A stretch of 64,000 nt of DNA from Metellina segmentata (GCA_947359465.1 OX375877.1:50490744-50554743), one strand, 5' to 3'. Positions 46,692-56,262 are shown, numbered from the stretch's first letter. The notes: generated by a model not told the origin, from the sequence alone. Numbers and translations: made by a program.

Positions 46692-47460
46692 TAGGGCAAT
46701 TTTTTGCAACAAATGCAACTTTTTTTAACACGTTTTACGCTGCATGTAAAGTACTAAAATCAAAATTCCCCATTCATGGGGTGTATTGTAAGTGAGATAT
46801 AACCGCAACATAAATGCAACTTCCTGCAAAAATGCAACTTTTTGCATAAATGCAACCCCAACTGCAACTTTTTATAACTTAGCTTGAAATTAATTCATCT
46901 ATTTCATTTTTTGCCCTCTGAATCAACCCTTCGAATACGTGAGTCTGATCTAGAGAACGCCGAAGTATTCCGGATCAAACAAGAAGTTCATGGAAAGAAG
47001 GTGTTCGTATACCTTAACACATTGGTTGGCACTCTTGATAATCAAGAGGAAACTTGCGTAATTGAATGCAAAATTTGCGAGGTGAGTGTCGATCATCAAT
47101 ATGCTGTTCGCCTTGTAGATGACGTTTTAAAATCTCTGAATGTTGAGCGAAAGGATTTTGATCTTCTGCTTTCCGATACAGCACGTTATATGACTGCGGT
47201 TGACGCAGTTTTGCAATGTTAAAGAAATTACTGGCCAAGGATCGGCCATTTAACGTTCGTTTGTATTTGATGAGGTATTATAATACTGTTGTACACGACT
47301 AAAATTGTTAATATATTTTGAATTTTTTCATTTTTTACGAATAATTTATTTTAGATTTTAGTGTATTAAAAATAAATGCAACTTTATTTCCATAAATTCA
47401 ACTTTAGGGAATGATAAATGCAACTTTTCCCTTTTTTACTGCAACAAATAAGTTGCCCTA
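46692..47460 (+). mobile_element. Non-autonomous hAT transposon with perfect 8-bp duplication
   Basis: CTAATAAG occurs at 46684-46691 and again at 47461-47468. Between them the element begins TAGGGCAATTTTTTGCAAC and ends, in reverse complement, TAGGGCAACTTATTTGTTGC. This is the 8-bp duplication and TAGGG-type terminus of hAT elements. Subterminal regions carry many TGCAACTTTT/AAATGCAAC words (at least nine by eye), probable transposase-binding repeats. The centre holds one short intact open frame. At 769 bp it is too short to be autonomous. Confidence 0.95.
46884..47222 (+). pseudogene. hAT transposase fragment, 112-codon open frame
   Basis: The frame runs from an ATG at 46884 to a TAA at 47220-47222 without interruption. 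LPSESTLR near the start, VYLNTLVGTLDNQEET in the middle and LLLSDTARYM near the end correspond in order to three landmarks of the DUF659/CGGBP-related hAT transposase core: an LPS-STLR stretch, a V-N-VIGTL strand and an LLFVTDAAPYM strand. Segments between them are shortened, so catalytic acidic residues are missing and the product should be inactive. It lies wholly inside the 769-bp element. Family assignment is from motif resemblance only. Confidence 0.7.
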
Positions 47461-47469
47461 CTAATAAGC

Positions 47470-48260
47470 AATATGCACTAAAGTTGTGCATCAGAGTAAG
47501 TCCGGGAAATTTATGTCGAATGCAGGAAATGTGAAACTAAACAGTATTTTACCATGCAGCCCAATAAAACGTGTTTTTTTAAAGTAAAGGTGCGCAAAAA
47601 ATACCTTATTACATCTAAAGTTTGGCTTCTAAGAGAAGGCAGTTGGGTCACGAGGTTTGGACAAGTCTATTAGTTTAATTACGAGACTGGTAAACAAATC
47701 CCCTCCTTTATTTTTATCTTCAGAACTGATTCTGATAACGAGTTGACCATTGGATTCCTAAGTTGGCAAGGGATAAATCCTCTATGAAGTTCGTCGCACC
47801 TGTTTCTTTGGGCTTCTGCGTTTAGAAGCCCTTAGTCGGGAACTTTACTCTTTGAATTACGGACCCTCGTACACATATTCAGAGATCAGTCAACACAAGG
47901 TCGACCGTCTTCTCAATTTAGTTGATGTATTTAACATAAATTACTAGTAGATACATAAAGGTTAAAACTTATCTAAAAATTTATTTATCAAGAAAAATTA
48001 CATTTGCTTTATAAATTAAAGAGCTTTGTATCTATTTTCTATGATTTTAACAATCAATTTACTGTACATTTCTGCAGCATAAAATACTATTTATATTAAA
48101 ATGAAAAATTGTAAAGTTAACTGAAAATGAAACTGATAACATTTCAATATTATAGCTATTTTACGCAATATCTATAGACATAGATGGGCGTTTTAGAAAA
48201 ACGACAAAAAAAATTTCGGCCTTTTTAGTGTCAGAAAAACCATATTACCAAACAATAACA
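47470..48260. other. Spacer, no gene recognised
   Basis: A GC-richer part at 47630-47880 shares an AGTCTATTAGTT-AATTA-GAGACTG-TAAACAAA phrase with 30039-30080, so it may contain an old dispersed repeat. The rest is AT-rich. Confidence 0.4.
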
Positions 48261-48274
48261 AAACTTTCTGCGTA

Positions 48275-49135
48275 AAGTATCGTTAATTCAATACTTCATC
48301 GAATCAATACTCATCAGTACATAGTGAAATTTATAAGTTGGAATTGTATCGTTAATTCAATACCTTCATCGAATCAATACTCATCAGTACATAGTGAAAT
48401 TTACAAGTTGGAATTGGATAGTTTTTCCACAACGCTTAACTATAATTAAAAGTAATGAGCAATAAATTAACTACCAAACAAAAAGGAACCTTCTCACGAA
48501 AAAGGTCGTTAATTCAAGATCTTCATGGTATCAGTACTTATCAGTACAAAGTAAAATTTACAAGCTGGAATTGGATACCACAACGCAAAATTATAATAAA
48601 CATAATGAGCAATAAACAAGTACCGAACAAAAGCTAAATTTTCTACAAAAAGTGTCGTTAATTCAAGACCTTAATAGTATCAATACTCATCAGTACATAG
48701 TGAAATTTACAAGCTGGAATTGGATATCACAATGCCAAACTATAACAAAAAGTAATGAGTAATAACCAAACTAACGAACATAAACGAAACTTCCAACGAA
48801 AAGTGTCATTAATTCAAGATCTTCATCGTATCAGTAATCATCAGTACAAATCTAAATTTACAAGTTTGAATTGGATACCCCACAACGCCAATTTATAACA
48901 AAACGTAAAGAGCAATAAACTAACTACCGAACAAAAACGAAATTTTCTACGAAAAATGTCGCTAATTCAAGATCTTTTTCGTATCAGTACTCATCAGCAC
49001 AAAATAATATTTACAAGCTGGAATTGGATACCACAATGCCAAACTACAACAAAAAAGTAATGAGTAATAACATAACTACCGAACAAAAACGAAACTTCTT
49101 CCAAAAGTTTCGTTAATTCAAGATCTTCTTCTGAG
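48275..49135. repeat. Satellite array, ~150-bp monomer, about 6 copies
   Basis: CGTTAATTCAAGA-CTTCATCGTATCA and ACTCATCAGTACA-AGT-AAATTTACAAG-TGGAATTGGATA recur with CGTTAATTC words near 48282, 48350, 48507, 48655, 48806, 48960 and 49112. The first interval is only about 70 bp, because the first unit is a partial copy. AATGAGCAATAA and ACCGAACAAAAACGAAA complete each unit. Confidence 0.93.
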
Positions 49136-50240
49136 CCGATCTCTCCCAGCAAGCAGACGCATTAATCACATCTAAAGATTGAAGGGGTAGAAAGAAAAAA
49201 CCCATCTTGCGGGAAAGAAATAAACAGAGGGAAACTGTCCCCCTTTATTGAGCAGAGAGCGGGGGGACTCCTCAAAATCAACCAACTGATGAGCATTGAT
49301 GACAAGAGGGACTGTTGCAAATTATCGACTAACCACCAAGCGCATTAATGACACCTTTATTACAACAACCGACGCCATTGCTGCTTTATTAGTGAATTTT
49401 TCAGCCCGTATCGGTTATTGGACGGCCGGCCTTCTTCCCCTGCGCTTTATCCCTTTTTTATAGATCGCCATAGGTGCATGTACAGCCTATGGCAAGGGGT
49501 GCAAGTCCACCGATAAAAGCTGATCGAGATTTAGCTAATTTTGCCCCGTGGCATGGCCTAATGAGCGTAGCCTTCTCACCAATCATTTCTAAACTTCGGC
49601 ACGGGGAAAAAAGATTAAATAAAAAACGAGCCAGAGGGAGGAATATCTGTTCTTGTCGTCTTGGCATTATTATTGGTTTGTTTTATTTGATAAGAGTTGT
49701 ATAGAAAAGGTAAAATAACGCGAAACGCAAAAAGGGACGGGGAAAAAATAAATCACGAAGCAGAAGGGCAAAAAAATGAGAGTGAGTTTTCATTAATATC
49801 TGGACTGATCGAAATGTTGTGTGTTAATTACTAATAAAAAAGTCACGAAAATGTTGTCTTCTGTGTTCGGACGTTCATTTAGGCGATGAGATTTTTTTTT
49901 TTGAAAAATGAAATAAATTGTGTAATGAACCAGCGTGGCGAGGAAGTAAGCGAAGGTGGGCAGGTTGGAGGGGAGATAGGTCCCTTTCTTTTTCTCGATA
50001 TGCTTTTAAATCGCAATTTCTGAAAGCGCGACCTCTGCGTTTTGTTGAAATCCATTAATTAACCGAGGTTGATAAATAATCCGAAAGGTGTAATGCAGAC
50101 TGTGTTCGTCGTTTTTTCGGAAGTGGGTTTTTTCCCGTAATCCGTCCTTTGGCTGTATTTTTTCTCTCCTAAGAACAAGGGTAAAAGATAGCGAATATTA
50201 GCACATCGACAGACAAAAGATACCTTTAATAAAATATTTT
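49136..50240. other. Longest GC-richer non-repetitive block, homeodomain-type words
   Basis: This is free of repeats for 1.1 kb. GCATTAAT occurs at 49159 and 49341, and TTTATTA/CTTTATT words occur near 49240, 49354 and 49384. Such ATTA- and TTTAT-type words are typical of homeodomain binding but also common by chance. Overlapping frames on both strands at 49458-49704 are unrecognised. Possible developmental enhancer or conserved non-coding element. Confidence 0.35.
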
Positions 50241-50534
50241 TCGATTTTAAACATTGCTGTTTGCCGATTAATGCTTATAACGACCTTTAGAAAGATTTTT
50301 TTCTTTCAAAACTGTTATTTCAGCATAAATTTATACTTTTTATATTTTGTGATTGTTGACACCGTTGTGAATCATGAAGGCATCCACTTTTCACATATTA
50401 TATTAAATAAATGGGATTATTACTAATGTAATATGAAAAAGCTCTACCAAAAACGCGTTAAATTAATATTTTAAACGTAAGACTTTTGGATGAAAAATAA
50501 CGATAATTAGATTCCGATAAAACAGGGAACTTTT

Positions 50535-50880
50535 CTTTAGGTGTATATGAATTTTACAAATCCAAATCAACATAGTGATCTATTATTTTCCATGGGGCTT
50601 ATTGTCTCTAGCAAACATGGTAGTGCTACCAAGATGAACAAGGGATATTTCTCTTCTTCCATTGTATCTTTACTTTACACAACAACTTGGCACTGACTGT
50701 TTTGTGTTTGGCGCAGCTTGGCCAAGTATGGACATATGAAATTTACTGCCTCTGATAAACATGGGGATCGTGAACCCAGGATGCCAAAACGAGCTTTCTC
50801 TTTCTTCTCACCATCCTTTCTTTTCACAATTATTTGACACCGTCTGTCTTGTGTTTGGCTCAGCTTGGCTCGATTTAAAT
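50535..50880 (+). repeat. Dispersed repeat, two tandem diverged copies
   Basis: The order AGGTGTATATGAATTTTACA, TCTATTATTTTCCATGGGG, CTAGCAAACATGG, CTCTTCTTCC and TTGTGTTTGGCGCAGCTTGG is repeated as CTGATAAACATGGGGATCG, TTTCTTCTCACCATCC and TTGTGTTTGGCTCAGCTTGG. The same order occurs at 59545-59800 with a CAACCAACC tail. It is probably the 3' part of a retroposon family. Confidence 0.75.
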
Positions 50881-50972
50881 AAATAGATTAAGAATTTTTT
50901 ACCTGTTCTGAAACTTAAATCCACAGGGTTGCCGGTATGGAAGACAAAATATTGTTGATTGAGTGACATATA

Positions 50973-51523
50973 CATTATCTACCAACAAATAACCGGACAC
51001 CTGTGATAGCGAAAGAAAACGAAGTTTATTCACATTGAATAGTTGGTGGAGCCACCACAAGTGGCTAGTACAGCTTCTACCCTCTAAGGCATACTCTCAA
51101 CCTGTCGTTGTACGACGGCTCGCGGTATGTTCCACCACTCGGCTTGGAGAAGACAGGTCAGTTCCGTTACCGATGTCGGACGTTGGGAGGTATTCCTTCA
51201 GTCGACGCTCCAACTCGTCCCAGAAGTTCTAAATCGGGTTAAGGTCCGGGGTCTGCGCAGGCCAGTCCATTCTATGGACCTCATTGCCATTATACCAAGG
51301 CAATGTGAACCTCGCAAAATGACAGGTGACATTATCATCTTGAAAGTAATATGGGTCCACCCTGTAAAACTGCCCCAACGAAGGAAGAGCGTAGTAGTCA
51401 TCCAAAATGGTGTAGTAGGTCTCGGAATTAAGTCTACCTGGAATTGCAACCAAAGGTCCAGGGCCATAATAGGAGAAAGATCGTTGATTGTAGGGGTATC
51501 CAATTATTTGTTGGTAGATAGTG
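50973..51523 (-). mobile_element. Truncated Tc1-like transposon with both termini
   Basis: The left terminus CATTATCTACCAACAAATAA and the reverse-complemented right terminus CACTATCTACCAACAAATAA extend to about 29 bp with four mismatches, all transitions. TA precedes the left end (50971-50972). The right flank shows GA, so that side of the duplication has mutated. At 551 bp it is roughly one third of a full Tc1 element. Only the C-terminal part of the transposase lies between the ends. Confidence 0.92.
51060..51480 (-). pseudogene. Tc1-type transposase C-terminal pseudogene
   Basis: On the minus strand, Tc1 landmarks are readable: GPGPLVAIPGR, then FQDDNVTCHFAR (the second catalytic aspartate block) and MDWPAQTPDLNPI ending in a TAG where glutamate is usual before N-WDELERRL. 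After a frameshift it continues LLQAEWWNIPRAVVQRQVES. The DNA-binding N terminus and the first catalytic aspartate are absent, removed by the internal deletion, so no function is possible. Confidence 0.92.
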
Positions 51524-51787
51524 GATGATAAGGGTTAATTTACCTCAATGATTCACCCTGGTGGACGTCCAGAAAAGTTTTATCGTCATTAGTAGAACTA
51601 AATGGATTTGGATGGACAAGATATATCTTCATTTAAAGAAAAATTAACATATCTTAATCTCGTCATCTCAAAAAATTCGGTAATATATTGATGACCATAT
51701 ATCTCGTCATAATTCCATCAGAACAAGACACGATCGGCTTCTTCGTAATAGACCAATCACGAAACCACTGCAATTATAATTCAAGAA

Positions 51788-51834
51788 CCGACAAACCAGT
51801 CTGGTGGTTAAGGTGTTAGCCTCTAGATAAGAAG
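51788..51834 (+). repeat. Left part of a SINE split by a younger SINE
   Basis: CCAGTCTGGTGGTTAAGGTG and TTAGCCTCTAGATAAGAAG are a type A tRNA-like head that breaks off at the anticodon-arm position. Its continuation (box B onward) resumes at 52166, beyond the intervening SINE. Confidence 0.9.
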
Positions 51835-52165
51835 AGCCGACCAACCGGTATAGTGGTTAAGGTGTTAGCCTGTAGATCGGAAGGTTCCTGGTTCGAATCC
51901 GGGCCCAGGCATGGATGTTTGTAAACGTATGGTGTAGAGGCGGCTGGTGCACCTTAAATCTGGCGTGGCCGAAAGTCCTCACGTTGGGTTGGCGTGGAAG
52001 TTTGGAGAGTGGGGTGCCAACTCAGGTGTTGCTTCGTCATCTGACCGTGGTTCAAAATTACGAGGTGTTGTCCTCGGATCTTGCCCTCAAGGGACTGACC
52101 CCGGACCGTCGTCAATAGCCCGTTGTGTTGCTCTAGTACGACGTTAACTAAAAAATTACCAATTA
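51835..52165 (+). repeat. SINE type A, complete, inserted into an older SINE
   Basis: The head has an A-box region TATAGTGGTTAAGG and B box GGTTCGAATCC. The body has GGTGCACC, AGTCCTCACG, GTTTGGAGAGTGGGGTGCC, CATCTGACCGTGGTTCAAAA and CCTCGGATCTTG. The 3' end is TTGCTCTAGTACGACGTTAA followed by an ATTACC-type tail. It is flanked by CTAGATAAGAAG (51823-51834) and CTAGATAGGAAG (52166-52177), a 12-bp target duplication with one mismatch. Confidence 0.95.
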
Positions 52166-52243
52166 CTAGATAGGAAGGTTCCTGGTTCGAATCCGGGTCA
52201 GTGCATTGGTTTTTGTAAACGTATGGTGTAGAGGCTGCTGTGC
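52166..52243 (+). repeat. Right part of the split SINE
   Basis: CTAGATAGGAAGG leads into the box B GGTTCGAATCCGGGTC, then TTTGTAAACGTATGGTGTAG and GAGGCTGCTGTGC. It continues the head fragment at 51788-51834. It ends abruptly at the tail of the next, inverted SINE, and the remainder is lost. Confidence 0.9.
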
Positions 52244-52579
52244 GGTAATGGTAATGGTAATTTTTAGTTAACGTCGTACTAGAGCAACACAACGGGCTAT
52301 TGACGACGGTCCGGGATCAGTCCTTTAAGGGAAAGATTCGAGGACAACGCCTCGTAATTTTGAACCACGGTCAGATGACGAAGCAACACCTGAGCAGGCA
52401 CCCCACTCTCCAAACTTCCATTCCAACCCAACGTGAGGACTTTCGGTCACGACAGATTTAAGGTGCACCAGCCGCCTGTACACCATACGCTTACAAACAT
52501 CCATGCCCGCACCCGGATTCGAACCAGGAACCTTCCGATCTAGAGGCTAACACCTTAACCACTATACCTGTTGGTCGGC
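52244..52579 (-). repeat. SINE type A, complete, minus strand
   Basis: The 3' tail appears first as GGTAATGGTAATGGTAATTT, then the inverse of TTGCTCTAGTACGACGTTAA, the body and the head with the box B GGTTCGAATCC, ending GGTCGGC. Tail-to-tail orientation with the 51835 copy makes an inverted-repeat pair. Confidence 0.93.
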
Positions 52580-52589
52580 ACACACACGC

Positions 52590-52927
52590 AGTGGAAGTTT
52601 TACTGTCACAGAAGATAGAAATACACCAATGATGAATAGAATCTGACTGAAAAGGAACATGTACCGCGTACAAACTCAGGATTTGCTAGCTCATTGGGGT
52701 AAGCTATTGTGCTACGGCATGCGTCTAAAGGAAATTAATATGGTTTATTCACTCCCTCTTGAGATAAACTGAGTAAATTTCATGTCGTAGATAAACGTAA
52801 TTGAGAAACCTCTGGTTAGAAACTAAGCTAAACCCGTTTACTTAAAAGAAATATGATATCTTTATTGTTTATAATGTGAATGCGTATTTAAAATCAAACC
52901 AGTACTAGTTGGCAAGTTCGTTGGTAA
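52590..52927. other. Spacer with an A-box-like motif and a dispersed-repeat segment
   Basis: TTGCTAGCTCATTGGGGTAAGC near 52683 resembles a tRNA D-arm (A box), but no B box follows, so it is not a tRNA gene. The phrase GAGTAAATTT-ATGTCGTAGATAAA at about 52772 recurs at about 62229 (GAGTAAATTTTGTATCGTAG), pointing to another dispersed repeat. Confidence 0.4.
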
Positions 52928-53014
52928 TTAATAATTAGCGTCTTACTAGAGAAACACACTGGGTATTAACTTCGGTCCGGGTTCAATCCCCTAAGTGAAA
53001 GATCCGAGGACAAC
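52928..53014 (-). repeat. SINE 3'-end fragment, minus strand
   Basis: TTAGCGTCTTACTAGAGAAA, CACACTGGGTATTAAC and GAAAGATCCGAGGACAAC form a diverged copy of the SINE tail, abutting the next full SINE. Confidence 0.8.
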
Positions 53015-53347
53015 GGTAATGGTAATGGTAATTTTAGTTAACGTCGTACTAGAGCAACACAGCGGGCTATTGACGACGGTCCGGGACCAGTCCCTTAAGG
53101 GAAAGATCCGAGGACAACACCTCGTAATTTTGAACCACAGTCAAATGACGAAGTAACATCTGAGCTGGCACCCCACTCTCCAAATTTCCACACCAACCCA
53201 AAGACTTTCTGCCACGACAGATTTAAGGTGTACCAACCGGCCTATACACCATACGCTTACAAACATCCATGAACTGACCCGGATTCGAACCAGGAACTTT
53301 CCGATCTAGAGGATACACCTTAACCTTCAGATCTGTTAGTCGGCTGG
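53015..53347 (-). repeat. SINE type A, complete, minus strand; target of the next SINE
   Basis: The tail GGTAATGGTAATGG, body and head (box B GGTTCGAATCCGGGTC) are all present, with a small deletion at ACCCAAAGACTTTC where CACGTTGGG is lost. Its head terminus CTGTTAGTCGGCTGG (53333-53347) is one copy of the 15-bp duplication made by the SINE that follows. Confidence 0.93.
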
Positions 53348-53680
53348 CTGCCGACCAACCGGTATAGTGGTTAAGGTGTTAGCCTCTAGATCGGAAGGTT
53401 CCTGGTTCGAATCCGGGTCCGGGCATGGATGTTTGTAAACGTATGGTGTAGAGGCGGCTGGTGCACCTTAAATCAGTCGTGGCCGAAAGTCCTCACGTTG
53501 GGTTGGCGTGGAAGTTTGGAGAGTGGGGTGCCAGCTCAAGTGTTGCTTCGTCATCTGACCGTGGTTCAAAATTACGAGGTGTTGTCCTCGGATCTTTCCC
53601 TTAAGGGACTGATCCCGGACCGTCGTCAATAGCCCGTTGTGTTGCTCTAGTACGACGTTAACTAAAAAATTACCAATTAC
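53348..53680 (+). repeat. SINE type A, complete, with perfect 15-bp target duplication
   Basis: The full head, body and tail end in AAAAAATTACCAATTAC. The 15 bp CTGTTAGTCGGCTGG occur immediately before (53333-53347) and immediately after (53681-53695), the signature of LINE-assisted retroposition. Together with the opposite copy before it, this forms a head-to-head inverted repeat of about 665 bp. Confidence 0.96.
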
Positions 53681-53699
53681 CTGTTAGTCGGCTGGTCAA

Positions 53700-54580
53700 T
53701 TCCGGATTTTGATCGTTACGATAAAATGAGAAACTGTTTAGCTAACATAATTTCAATACCATTAATGCGAACCAATACAATCTAGTCATTCAATAGGTGA
53801 GGGAACAAAGACTTGTTAGTGACCTTGAGTTCGTGCGTATAAATAGGAGGGAGGAAGTGACGTTTGGGGGACTTTTTTTTGCTACGCGGGAACTTCAAAT
53901 CGGTATAACTCGGAACTGCAAAGCGCAACGATGTCGAAATTTCGAAATTTATCTCAAACTAAAGCTAACGTCGAGATCTGGCAATTTAAGACATCAGAAG
54001 GGAATAGAAATTTGTCGATTATGAAATTTGGGATCGCCTTTCAATTGTTTTTAAAAATTCGAAATACTCGTCCAAAATCCAAGCAGAATTATATCGAAAG
54101 TAGTGAATGCGGAAGACTTCCTTGTCTCAGCTTTCGATAAACGCTGAATTTACTATTTTAACCAATGTTTAGGGTTTCCTTCTGTTTTTATTATTTTTCC
54201 TCAGATTTACATCACTGAATCCAATTACATTTGGTAATTTTATTTTTATGATCAACTCGTCTTTAAAAGTTTATTAGTAAAATGTGTGCTTTCATCTGTT
54301 ATTTGATTGACTTCAATAATATATCTGTGTGTCGTATGGTTTCTGCATAATATGCTCCCTATATTCATTTCGGAAAGTTAAGGAAATCACAGTTGATTGA
54401 CTAATAGAATAATAGAACGAAAATTTAGAGCATGAAAACACACGTACCTTCCAAACTAGAAAGATTTATCTTGTTTTTTTTTTCTATTTCAAATCAGTAA
54501 TTTCATATTAATTTGCAAGACTGTTGTAATTAAATAGTTATGTTAAAAATATAAATATCCATTACTAATAATCGTATCTT
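53700..54580. other. Spacer, no gene recognised
   Basis: Two overlapping plus frames (53797-54140) are unrecognised. The rest is AT-rich and unorganised. Confidence 0.4.
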
Positions 54581-54585
54581 TTTCT

Positions 54586-54645
54586 TAGGGGACTGATCCA
54601 GCACTGTCGTCAATAACCCGATGTGTTGCTCTAGTACGACGTTAA
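54586..54645 (+). repeat. SINE 3'-end fragment
   Basis: TTAGGGGACTGATCC, CACTGTCGTCAATAACCCGA and TGTTGCTCTAGTACGACGTT form a strongly 5'-truncated SINE copy. Confidence 0.88.
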
Positions 54646-54779
54646 TTATAATACCTATTTACTTACCACAACTAATAAATCTTTTTTGGCAATAAAGTAA
54701 TGTTAATAAACTGATTAGTTTTGATTAGCGCATCTAGGGTTTTGAAAATCTTAAGCATTGCTGCAGATATTAATTTGTG

Positions 54780-55450
54780 TTTCTGTCATTGTCTACAAAC
54801 AAACTAACCCTATTCGCTAACCAGGCGTGTTCCCGTAAAACATCGCAATCGTGCTTCAAGACATCCTACCCTGATGTGTTATCATATCATGCGCATTTTA
54901 AAAACCAGTCTCAATATATTATAGTCCACCATTAAAAGGCCGCTGCTGCATCCACTTCCCAAACAGCATCCTATGCGAAAACTCAAAAAGTTTATCTCCC
55001 CGTTGCAGGAACCGAAATCTTGCGAAATGACGCAAAAATCTCAAGTAGATCGCCATCTGGTAAACACAGGAGCTGTGCACTGGGTCTATCCACACTTGAC
55101 TACCGGTAATCGAGGGTGACTTTTTTACCAACCCCAGTGCACTACATAATAGAGGACCATCGGCACACAGAGCCCGTTTAAGCTTTCGGGTCTGCTATCA
55201 GCTAAGAGTTCGCGATAAAGGTTGTGGTGGAAAATATACGGAAAAATGCGCCATGGAGTATTTATAGAGGCATGGCCCGGGCGCGAAGCAACGGGTAGGT
55301 GTTTATTGAGTCATGCCCATTATCGTTTTGGCCGTGGTGGTTGATAAAGTGTGAGGTTGTGCATGATGGCGGCTATTGCATCGGAAGGTCATTCAGGGTA
55401 AGTAGGGATCAGTTTTAGACACGGATTTCTTGCTGTAATCCTTGAAGGTT
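54780..55450. other. GC-richer non-repetitive block
   Basis: It is repeat-free with balanced composition. It contains an E-box-type CATCTG at 55052 and GGTAATCGAGG near 55105. A 70-codon minus frame (55131-54919) is unrecognised. It is a candidate regulatory segment. Confidence 0.35.
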
Positions 55451-55457
55451 GAAGAGT

Positions 55458-55905
55458 CGAAGTTTGTTCTCAGAGATGCAATTCAAAGTCAAATAAATTT
55501 AGTAGATTTTTGAATCGAAGAGTGATATTTTGTCAAGAGGAGTTTCAGTGCTGATCGTCACTGGATGAACGCCGAGTTGATAGTCAGAATGTTTACAAAG
55601 AATTTGAGGCCGTAGTAGATCTGTTGGAAGATCAACCGGTGGGTTGCGTGATCGAGACTCGATCCAGCCAAAGACCGTCGTGTACACAAGGCTGACACAC
55701 GTTAAATCTGGCGTGGCATAAAACGTCCTCATAGGCGTGTTATGGAAGTTTGGATAGTGGTGTGCCAGCTCAGGTGATGCCTCGTCATCTGACCGTGGTT
55801 CAAAGTCACGTGGTGTTGTTCTCGGATCTTTCCCTTGAGGGATATGTCCCGGATCGTCGTCAATAGCCCGTTGTGTCGCCCTAGTATGCCGTTAATTAAA
55901 TTTAC
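55458..55905 (+). repeat. Long SINE (head type B) with extended 5' region, plus strand
   Basis: This starts GAAGTTTGTTCTCAG exactly as the minus-strand copy ending at 45183 does. It shares TAAATTTAGTAGATTTTTGA, GGATGAACGCCGAGTTGATA, TTGGAAGATCAACCGGTGGG, the B-box-like GATCGAGACTCGATCC and the SINE body to TTAATTAAATTTACC. Two copies with the same 5' start support a genuine element boundary. Confidence 0.9.
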
Positions 55906-55914
55906 CAATCTCAT

Positions 55915-56262
55915 AACCCTTAGTGTTTAATCCTGAACCCTCGCCAATAGCCCGTTGTGTTGCTCTAGTGCGACGTTAGTAAAGTACGTGCCTATTTGTA
56001 TATTGCCGTATGGAACAAACGGACCTAAAGAATATCAAATTAACTTCTACAGGGTTCGTTTAAATATGCTCGAATTGAGATTTGAAGTTGCATAATGTTT
56101 CTAAAATTGCAGGTCAGCAGGTTATACATGTTTGGCCTCGTCATCTTCCTATGGTTAAAAACTACGAGATGTTGTCATTGGATCTTTCCTTTACGTAGTG
56201 ATCCTGTACCGCTGACTATAGCCCATTTTGTTGCTCCAGTGTGACGTTAATTAACTACCTAA
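55915..56262 (+). repeat. Two further SINE 3'-end fragments
   Basis: At 55921-55980, TAGCCCGTTGTGTTGCTCTA ends in GTGCGACGTTA. At 56155-56262, ACTACGAGATGTTGTCATTG, GGATCTTTCC and TTGCTCCAGTGTGACGTTAA repeat the tail in a diverged form. The DNA between them is unrecognised. Confidence 0.8.

Noticed and set aside
51836..51906. Possible tRNA gene (A and B boxes, GGTTCGAATCC)
   Set aside because: It is the head of a SINE: several near-identical copies are followed by the same body, and the anticodon and acceptor stems do not pair properly.
51915..52292. Frames of 66-112 codons on both strands near 52 kb, and their twins at 53429-53632 and 45088-45303
   Set aside because: They are translations of the tRNA-derived SINE body; the same peptides recur wherever the SINE does.
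52676..52727. A-box-like GCTAGCTCATTGGGGTAAGC as a tRNA
   Set aside because: No B box or closing acceptor stem follows at the required distance.
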